The notes under the pieces: model-generated
Database searches by the model: none
The model's input: the letters and a program-made list of their open reading frames with translations, nothing else
What the model was told of the DNA's origin: nothing
Translations under genes and position numbers: made by a program
Part shown: positions 56,406 through 64,000 of the stretch, piece by piece
Numbering within the stretch: the stretch's first letter is position 1
Layout: every line of letters starts with the position of its first letter
NCBI GenBank assembly: GCA_001692895.1
Contig: KV748229.1
Location: 929,112-993,111, forward strand
Length of the DNA stretch: 64,000 bases
Origin: Cenococcum geophilum 1.58
Taxonomy: Eukaryota; Ascomycota; Dothideomycetes; Gloniales; Gloniaceae
Direction: 5' to 3'

Positions 56406-58626
56406 TTGCGGTGGAGACAGGTAGGCGCGTATAAGGTGTTACTGAGGTGTCCTATAATAGAGCGTAGTTAAAGTTAAAACCGAAGGTATGGCGGCTTTAG
56501 AAGGTATAAAAGTTGTTATAGACTATAGGGGAAGTAGGTAGAAGGGCTAAGTTCTATCCGTTGTCGTCGAAATAACAGTCAAGGAAGTTGATATTAACGG
56601 TAAGGTTGGGAGGGTTATTATTATAGAGGTAGGTGGCGCTCTTGCCCTTGTCGTTGCTACTCTTATTGTCGACATTACCGCGCCTTACTATACTAGGTTC
56701 CGTACTACTAGGGTCTATACTACTAGGCTCTATGCTACCCGTGAGGCTATAGGCAAAGGCATCGTTGTTTATAGACATGACTATATTCTTAGCCGTTTTA
56801 ATCGGTATTGGTCCGTTTAAGGTTATAAAGTGCTTAATACTATAGTCGTTATAAAAGAAGTTACCGCTAGTAGGAACTGCAGTTAGGGTTAATGTATTAA
56901 ATGCTATAGCCGTTATATCCTTNTTGAAGTTNTTNTTAATATNGTTNTCTANAANGTACTNGTNGACACNTCTTTTAAATCCTTCTCTTNCTTNNTNACG
57001 TTCTTCTTTAGTATGCCTAGTTAACTAATAGTCTCCTTTCTTACACACAAAGCACGTCCTAGCATTATTACTGTAACAATTATTTAATAAACTTAGTTGA
57101 GACGTTGGTTAGTGGTAGTAATAGTTAATAAAGAATACGTCCGTAGGCTATTCCGTAGGCTGTAAAAACATATTAGCGGGTTGTCCTATAGTACCATTAA
57201 TCTTCTTATAAGTGACAATTGACGATCGTAGGCTATTTATAAGGCCAGTAAGTATAGTAGGCGGGTTAGAGCAAGCTGCCTAGTAAGTAGTAACGTCTTA
57301 ACAAGCAATGATGAGCTTATTGTATAGGAAGTCGTTATTATGGAGGTTAGCGTTAAAACCATGCTATAAATAACGGAGGTCGTTAAGTAGTAGCTGTAGG
57401 CAGTCCCCTATAGACTTGCCTTTATTTTTTATTATTACGGTCTTTAAGGTTATAGCGTTCTATTTTGCTAAGATTCTACGCTTATATTCTGGTCCTTTAA
57501 AGTAGTTGCGTACGGCATTATAGATGCTGTTAAAGGTGGTATAGGTTGCCTTATTCTTATAGTAGAAGTTAAAAGTAATACCCCATAGCATCATTAGAAA
57601 GCCTTTAATCTTTACCTCTTATGGTATATTAACCCTGTCATAAAGGTCATTAAAAATCGTAAGCTTGCGGTTAAAGTTATTATCCTCTCCGCTATACTTG
57701 CTTTCCTCTATATATATCTTTACTAAGGTTACTAAGTCTCTACTATAGGTAGTAGCTTTAGCTTCTATAGAAGGAGCTGTGACATTTATAGGGGGAGCTG
57801 TAACGTTTGTAGAGGGGGCTATAACGTCCGTAGGGGGAGCCGTGACGTTTATAGGTAAGGGAGGCTTGGCCGTAGGGAGGTTATTCGAGATAGCTGGGGT
57901 TGGGGTAGGTGCCGTTAAGGGAGTTAATAAACGTGATTTAAGACGGCGGTTAATAACATACGAATTAAAGCGTCCTTTATTGTCAATATATAGCTTAATT
58001 TCTGCATCTAACCATTCTGTAGGGTTGTCTTCATAGGCGATATTATACAGTGCTTATGGTACTAACTTGCTCTTTTTATTAAAGACCCATACTCCGTTGC
58101 GTTAGAGTAGTTATTTAAGTCCCGTAAGTACAGGCCTATTAGCGTCTTTAAATATCTATACCTTAAAATTATTAAAGTTCTCTTAGTATAATTCCTATAA
58201 GCTTTTATCTTTAAAGTTGTATTTAGTATACTTATTAATTTTAAAGTTAATATAGTTAGTAATGTCTTCTGCGGTAGTCTTGTTGGTTAAGGTAATTCTA
58301 TTACTCCAGTTCGGACGTTAGGTTCCTGTATTAGATATAATTAACTAGCGTAGATTGTGGTGTAGGTTGTGGTCTTATATGTTAAGCGGTTAATGGGTAT
58401 TGGGGGGTACTAGCGCTTAATAAAGAGGTCGTACTGGGTATTAATTTTGTGTGGTGGACGCGAACCGAACAAAGCCTTAGAGGAGTTGGTTCTTTAAGTT
58501 CCCAGGGCCTATATAGGAAGGGTTCTCCTTAGCAAATACAACGTGGTTGACGGGCCTTAGTAGGAGCAATCGCGTGGTGCCTCTCTTTATAATAACACCT
58601 GGCTGATCTATGATATTACTAATTAG

Positions 58627-58803
58627 TGTTAGTATCACCCAGGGGGGTACTACAATTGCAATATAAGGTAACAGGTTCTTTAATTTATTTATATTCTTTC
58701 GCAGAGGATCGTAAGGATCGCGGTGCCTAAATAGGGGGCTGATGAGTCACCGTAAGGATGACTAATCAGAGACATGACCACGTAACCTCTACTCGTACAG
58801 ATA
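58627..58803 (-). repeat. Element F LTR, right copy (177 bp)
   Basis: It begins TGTTAGTATCACCC and ends CTCGTACAGATA, followed by GTGTG. The 5' LTR relative to the minus-strand gag. Confidence 0.93.
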
Positions 58804-59899
58804 GTGTGTTTAAACCGCTTATATTTATTTCTAGCTAGGGAAAGAGATAGAGCTCTTTAAGCATAGAGCCTATTATTACTTATACGATAAGATATATCTA
58901 AGTAATACCGTATATTATTATATTAACTAGGCTAAGTAGCTGCTTTATACGTCGTCTAAAGTTATCCTATAGCGGTTATTTATTTAAGTAATATATACAT
59001 TTCTTTTAAGTGTAGGTTTTAGATATTTTACAGTCGCTTAAGGTTTATAGGCTTTTGTCTAATAAGAACGGGACTATCCGTTAAGATAACGTTATTAAAA
59101 TTAATAATAATAGGTTATACTATAGCATATTAATAATAGCCTTGCCTTTTAATAGAGATAGTTACGGTATAGAGCCTAATATTATCCCCTTTAAGATCTA
59201 GATTATCTTAGAAGCTACTACTTAACTTACAGCGTCTTTATTTACTTTTTTTATAGGATGGGTAAAGGATAAGTATATTAGTTTAGTAGAACTATTTGGC
59301 TTTTATACGCACCTTACTTCCCTAAAAAATGCTAAATAGTTTAGAGTTTTATACCTAATATGCTTTAAATAACAACCTAGTTAACTTTTATAATATAAAT
59401 TAGGCATTTCTTACTAAGTGTATAGAAAGGAGCTTTAATAAACTTATAATAATAAGTTAGGAGGGCGGCCTAACTGTTTATTAGGCTTTATAACGGGGCA
59501 ATTAGATTGCCTTACTATAGCGTAGGGTCCTACTTTATATAATATTTTTTCTATACCGTATAGAAGCCTAGTTCCTCACAATATTTGCCTACTCTTAAGG
59601 TAGATAGTATAGTATATAGGATATAAAGGGTAGCTAGCGCGTAAAGGGTAATATATAGTAGTATTATGTTCTAGTTTATTATAGTTGCGGCAATCTACCC
59701 CTTTATTATAATTTGGCGCCGTTAGTTATAACTTATTACTATTTTAGCTAAGTCATATTTATTTACCACCTAGTGCGAGCCTATTTCTTTATATATGCAT
59801 TAACCTATGCCCTATATATTCGCTCGAAATCTTTATTATATATAGTATTGTATATATTCTAATCACTATAGTTATTTATAAAGAAATAGTCTATAATGT

Positions 59900-62100
59900 T
59901 AATATCCGTCGGTATAAGTAAGATGGGCCTTATAATATAGTTAATATTATATATCTAGAGGGTATCTAGTGTGCGTTTTATCCTGCTATTAAATAGCTTT
60001 ATACTTTATACTCTAAGCATTCTAGTTTTTATATTAATCTTATTACTGTTATAAACTTAGAGGGTCTCTACTAACGCATCGGCGTATTTTAGGTATTTAC
60101 CCTTACTATCTAATCGCCCAGTATCCTAGATTGTGAGTAGTAGACAAAGCTTTTCTACTTTATTATTATGGAGGCTGTTATTTACCCGCTTATATTCTCG
60201 CACTATTATAGTATTATAGCGGGGGGCTCTAGTGTTAGCCTATAATGGGGTATATTAAGTAAATACCTTATTAAGCTTATTAGTATTAGTGGTATTTTTC
60301 CTAAAGCAAATATAGTATATAACGCTATAATAGATGCTTAAGGGCATCTTTAATATCTAATTATTATTAGCCTCTAGTCAGTTAACGTCCTAGTTTATTT
60401 ACCGGATTCCATTAATCTACTTACAGCATTCCCTTATAAAGGGGGCTAGTTTAGATATAAGGTTAGTAATCTCTATCCGGTGCTGTATTTCTTTAACCAT
60501 ATGCTAAATAGATATATTAATTCTCTGGTCTTAAAGTGTCTAAGTTATATAGTTATTAAAGTTCTATATATATAAGCGATATGCGCATATATTAACTACA
60601 GGGCCTAGTTATATTGTCTATATTGCGCTTATTAGGTTTACCGTATTAATTATATTAGTTAACGCCTATAGCTCGAGTTTATTCTAAAGTATAGTGTTAA
60701 AATATATAGTGTTATATTATAGTATCTACTCTTTATAGTTGTTCTATTTGTTAGTCCTACAGTAGAATACCTTCTATAGCTTATATACTTGCTCTAAATA
60801 CTCTATATCTATACCTCTAATTACTCCTAGTCGCTAGATACTCTTTAGATAGTGGGTAATAGCATATAGCTTAGGAATATTAAAGTATAGTAGTCCTACC
60901 TTACTTAGTCGAAACAAAAGGAATATATCCTTTATCTTATCTATTCTATAAATAGCTGCTACTAGGTACCGGATAGTTGATTTGTTATGTAATATATATT
61001 AAGATAGTATAGTAAAGTCTATAAACACCCGGATAAATAGCATAGCGCCTTTATTCTATTTTAGTAAGGGTGCTATAGTAGGGACTAATTATTGTAATAG
61101 AGATTTATACAACTTTCCTGTCTATTAGCCGACATTTGCCTAGCTATCCCACACTATTATATTAGTAAATCGTTCCACCTATGCGAAGCGGGTAGTAATA
61201 AGTGCATTAACATTCAATATCTCCTAGCCGCAACTATCTGTGCGTGGGATATTAAGGCCCTAATATTTTCCGGCCTGTATTTTGCTTTATATAAGCCCCT
61301 TAATCTAGTGCATAAGATATTTACTAGTAAGGCCTTTAAGCACCTAGTATAGGAAATTAGGCGCTATTATCTTGTAGATATTAGATAGATTATAGCCCTA
61401 TATAAAGTTGCGGAACGGCTAAATATAATCTAAGTTATCCTTTTTATTAGTATCGCAACCTTCCTACTATATTTATATTTAGTTTTTTGTTAATTAGTGT
61501 ATATAGAACGGCTACAGTTACTAGATGGCAGTTGTTAGATTATACTGTTTATTTATATATATATAACAAGTTAAATATTTACGGCCACTTTTAATACCTA
61601 TAAGCGTGACCTGTTCTTTATAATTAGCTATAAATATAGCTAGAAGTAGAAAGTAGTGTTAATTCTGGCCATCTATATATAGGAGACGTACTCCTTCTTT
61701 ACTAGCTTTCTCTAACACTATAGGTATTATTAGCATAACTATACTAGTAGTAGGGTTGTCGCTAAAGTATACGTTTAAGGATGGCCACAAGGGTCTTATA
61801 TTGCACCGCTAGTTATATTATTTGGTTGCTAGGTATATAGACCGGGAGGTATATAAGTAGTAATAGGGCTAGTTGATTTACGGATCATTAAACGCGTAGT
61901 TTAATATTTCTAATTAAAATATAAAGCGGCTATGCTTTCTTGCCGCCGGCGTATTATATTAGTTAGGTCTTATCGCTAGCTAATATAATCGGCACTACGG
62001 TTACGCCAAGCGGTAGCTACTCTTACGTCTCCTACCACTAGTCTGCTATATTAAGCTTATTATATATTCTTATTCCTACTAATAAGTACTACCTTACTGG
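59900..62100 (-). pseudogene. Putative Plavaka-like transposase remnant
   Basis: Core of the minus-strand transposase region around the FNIPKL block (about 60900-60730). Upstream on the minus strand (about 61330-60930) is a Trp/Tyr-rich stretch that could hold part of the DDE core, but catalytic residues cannot be assigned with confidence. In-frame TAG/TAA are frequent. Limits are approximate. Confidence 0.45.
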
Positions 62101-63219
62101 CGAGAAAGTTATATTTTCTTAAAAAGGGCTATAATTAATAAGGAAGGATATAATCTTTAGAGCATTTCGGTAACATACTAGCAGCTGCTAGTCCCCTATG
62201 ATTACAATTATTTTAATCCACTACGGTTAATTACTCTTAGATTACATCTATTTTAAAAGTAGTTTTGCTTTAATATTATTAGTACTTTAGTAAGAAAAAT
62301 GGTTAGTAAACACTCCCTAAAGCCTAATATCGTTAAACTACTCGTTAATAGCGTGGTTAGAAGTCCTATAGCTTACCCACTATAAGACCTGTGTATATTC
62401 TACCTTACTACTAAACAGATAAAACGGGGGAGGTGTCTTATCTAGTGTACTGCCAGTACGCTTAATACGCGGTATAATATCGTATACTGCCGCAGTATTG
62501 TTTATAGTTTGCGGATTTCCTTAGTTCCGTCCTAGAGGCTTTCCCACGGCGCGGCTAGTAGCCTCTTTAAATGTTTTAGTCTAAAAGACGTCTATAGATA
62601 TTCTAGTTAAAGTTTATTAATTAGTCTTAACTATTACTAGGTTATGCACCCTATTAAATATTGCGGAATTATTATTATAGTGTATATCCGCAGCCCCGTT
62701 ATTTAGCTTATTAATAATATTATCGCCTAGAGCTTATATAGGTGGCCACTTATTACCTTACTCTGATTTGGCCTTATAATTAGTTATATAATGCCCTTCC
62801 GAGGTTTAATAGCATAATAGTACATCGTCGTCTATATATTATGTAAGTGGCTACTTATTATATTGCTCTAGCTTAGCCCTATAATAGGCTGTCTAATACT
62901 TCTCTAAGCTTTAATAGCGTAAGGGTGCATTATTGTTTATCTCTTTAATATTAACGCCCTTATATCTACCCTTCTTCCGTTTTTATTGTCTTAAATAATA
63001 TTATTTATAACGGGTTAGACCGCCTATACTTTTTACTTTAATCCCGCACTTTTTATATTACTACTAGATAGAGCTTATTTATAAATTGCCGCATTAAGCT
63101 ATAATTTGCTATAGTTTAGTTAGAAGGGAGCCGAAAATAACATCCGTATAGAACTGTATGTTTAAAGTAGTATTTATGGCTTATGCTATATTATAAGCTA
63201 GTTAAGATAGGAGGAGTAT

Positions 63220-64000
63220 AGTAAGAGTACGGCGATGTCCATAGATACTAACGCGCTAGATAGCGCAACCTATTGCGTTTTACGCTAATTTACGCTAGAT
63301 CGCGTTACATTAGGCTAGGAGACTCTACTTATTGCTAATATCGCGCCGCCTCTCTATTATACTAAGTATAGGATTCTAAATACTACGATTCCCTACTTAG
63401 GATACTAGACTATTTTTTATAATAGGACGCGATATATAATAGCGGTATGCTATAAATACGGCGTGGTATAACTCTATAAGCGCTATAAACCCGCGAAAAG
63501 ATATATAGCTTATTACCAGCTTAGGTATTACTATAGAGAGACTTAATACTATTAAGCGGACTTTTAAGCAGGTTATTATTAAGGACGGCATCCTATATAT
63601 TTTATTTCGCGGATAACTAAACAATTTACTACGCGAGCAGGCGATTTAGAAAGTTATCCATTAGGTAGTAGAATACAAGAAGGCACTAGCGCTATGGGTA
63701 TATAAGGCTATATATAACATGCTAGCCCGCGTATAGTTAAATATATATAAGAAGATAAAGGTGCTAGGGCGGCCTAGCATTAACTATATAGTGGATGCGG
63801 AAAGGGGGTATACGGCTGCCATAAACTCGTAGAGTTTATCCTAGCTTAACTATACGCAAAACTGCGGCTATAATCTTAAACAACTTATTATACTACTTTA
63901 TAAGCGGAAACTAGATAGTATAAACTTAGTCCTAAGTATAGACGTGGCCTTAAGTCTAATATTGCTATCTAATACGCCTTAAGACCTACGTATAGTTAAA
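63220..64000 (+). pseudogene. Unrecognised decayed plus-strand coding region, cut by window end
   Basis: From ATG at 63236 the plus strand reads MSIDTNALDSATY and continues with stops mainly at Gln/Trp-type positions. From about 63620 another frame reads on for more than 110 codons (REQAI-KVIH-VVEYKKALALWVYKAI..., with VLGRPSINYIVDAERGYTAAINS near 63750-63830). The text looks protein-like and transcribes away from the minus-strand transposon. I do not recognise the family. It may be a second gene of that element or the start of another one. The minus-strand open frame at 63397-63624 is its shadow. Confidence 0.4.

Larger units (their letters stand above)
56026..58803 (-). mobile_element. Gag-only, non-autonomous Copia element F
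   Basis: Two 177-bp LTRs and the perfect 5-bp duplication GTGTG (56021-56025 and 58804-58808) define a 2778-bp element. The 2.4-kb interior, read on the minus strand, resembles Copia gag with a zinc-knuckle-like stretch near 57070-57020 similar to that of element E. The interior ends before protease, and no integrase, RT or RNase H text is present. It therefore looks like a non-autonomous element that kept only gag. A linker of about four 21-bp repeats (57765-57860) and 15-18-bp repeats near 56280-56400 lie inside. Broken, moderate number of breaks, with ambiguous bases at 56923-56999. Confidence 0.85.
54540..63100 (-). mobile_element. Degenerate DNA transposon, probably Plavaka/CACTA-like, split by Copia F
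   Basis: Long minus-strand stretches read as protein with RIP-type stops at Gln/Trp positions, from about 63000 down to 54600. The one family-specific landmark is at about 60900-60730: FNIPKLYAITHYLKSI followed by EYLEQVYKL and FYCRTNK. This resembles the FNIPK-H...HY...E--H----K---R-TNK block of fungal Plavaka-type (CACTA-related) transposases. The minus-strand text is continuous across F's duplication at 58809/56020. The last part (about 54840-54600) holds a repeated Lys/Asp/Ser-rich, low-complexity tail. No terminal repeats were identified. The family call rests on a single motif block. Confidence 0.5.

Noticed and set aside
57779-58036. Plus-strand 85-codon frame with Gly/Val repeats
   Set aside because: Antisense to the gag linker of Copia F, which contains 21-bp tandem repeats that keep both strands open.
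1-64000. tRNA, rRNA or telomeric repeats
   Set aside because: No cloverleaf-capable tRNA sequence, rRNA block or TTAGGG array was seen. Isolated TTAG words are common only because of RIP bias.

Overview
This window reads as a transposon graveyard from a filamentous ascomycete (Pezizomycotina). It is AT-rich. CpA/TpG is scarce and TpA is abundant, and former coding regions are full of TAG/TAA where Gln or Trp codons would be expected. That is the signature of repeat-induced point mutation (RIP). I found no credible host gene, tRNA or rRNA. The longest open frame (137 codons) is a piece of a retroelement. Short patches with normal CA/TG content mark younger or RIP-escaped insertions.

Layout. 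1-2.34 kb: end of a Copia relic, then a short Gypsy-like 3'UTR fragment. 3.0-4.1 kb: a truncated LINE 3' end and a solo-LTR-like segment carrying a 148-bp inverted-repeat element. 4.4-11.0 kb: a full-length but RIP-destroyed Tad1-like LINE, interrupted by a 1-kb LINE-tailed insertion. 11.0-13.0 kb: inverted repeats and 12-bp minisatellites. 13.0-14.3 kb: Gypsy fragment D. 14.3-46.6 kb: a minus-strand Gypsy (X) that hosts most other insertions. 46.6-47.7 kb: a 30-bp minisatellite split by a 722-bp TIR element. 47.87-54.25 kb: a Copia element (E) with both LTRs. 54.3-63.1 kb: a degenerate minus-strand DNA transposon, probably Plavaka/CACTA-like, split by a gag-only Copia (F, 56.03-58.80 kb). 63.2-64.0 kb: unrecognised decayed plus-strand coding sequence.

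The main result is a nest that can be ordered from target-site duplications (TSDs) and interrupted domains. Gypsy D is interrupted by Gypsy X. X is interrupted by Gypsy A (TSD ATAGA). A's 5' LTR is split by Gypsy B. B's integrase region is split by chromovirus C (TSD CTTAG). C's gag region is split by a poly-A retroposon carrying a hairpin minisatellite (11-bp TSD). X also carries a Copia-type solo LTR (TSD TATAG) with a Fot1/pogo transposon inside it (TSD TA), a 541-bp LINE-tailed retroposon (15-bp TSD) and a hAT-like non-autonomous element (8-bp TSD). A carries a young solo LTR (TSD ATAAC).

Nothing here forms a working operon or pathway. The elements are related through shared cis-sequences: a common LINE 3' tail at four sites, and two palindromes repeated in the 3' untranslated regions of the Gypsy families. 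No homology search was possible, so family names rest on recognised protein motifs and on terminal structures read directly from the sequence.
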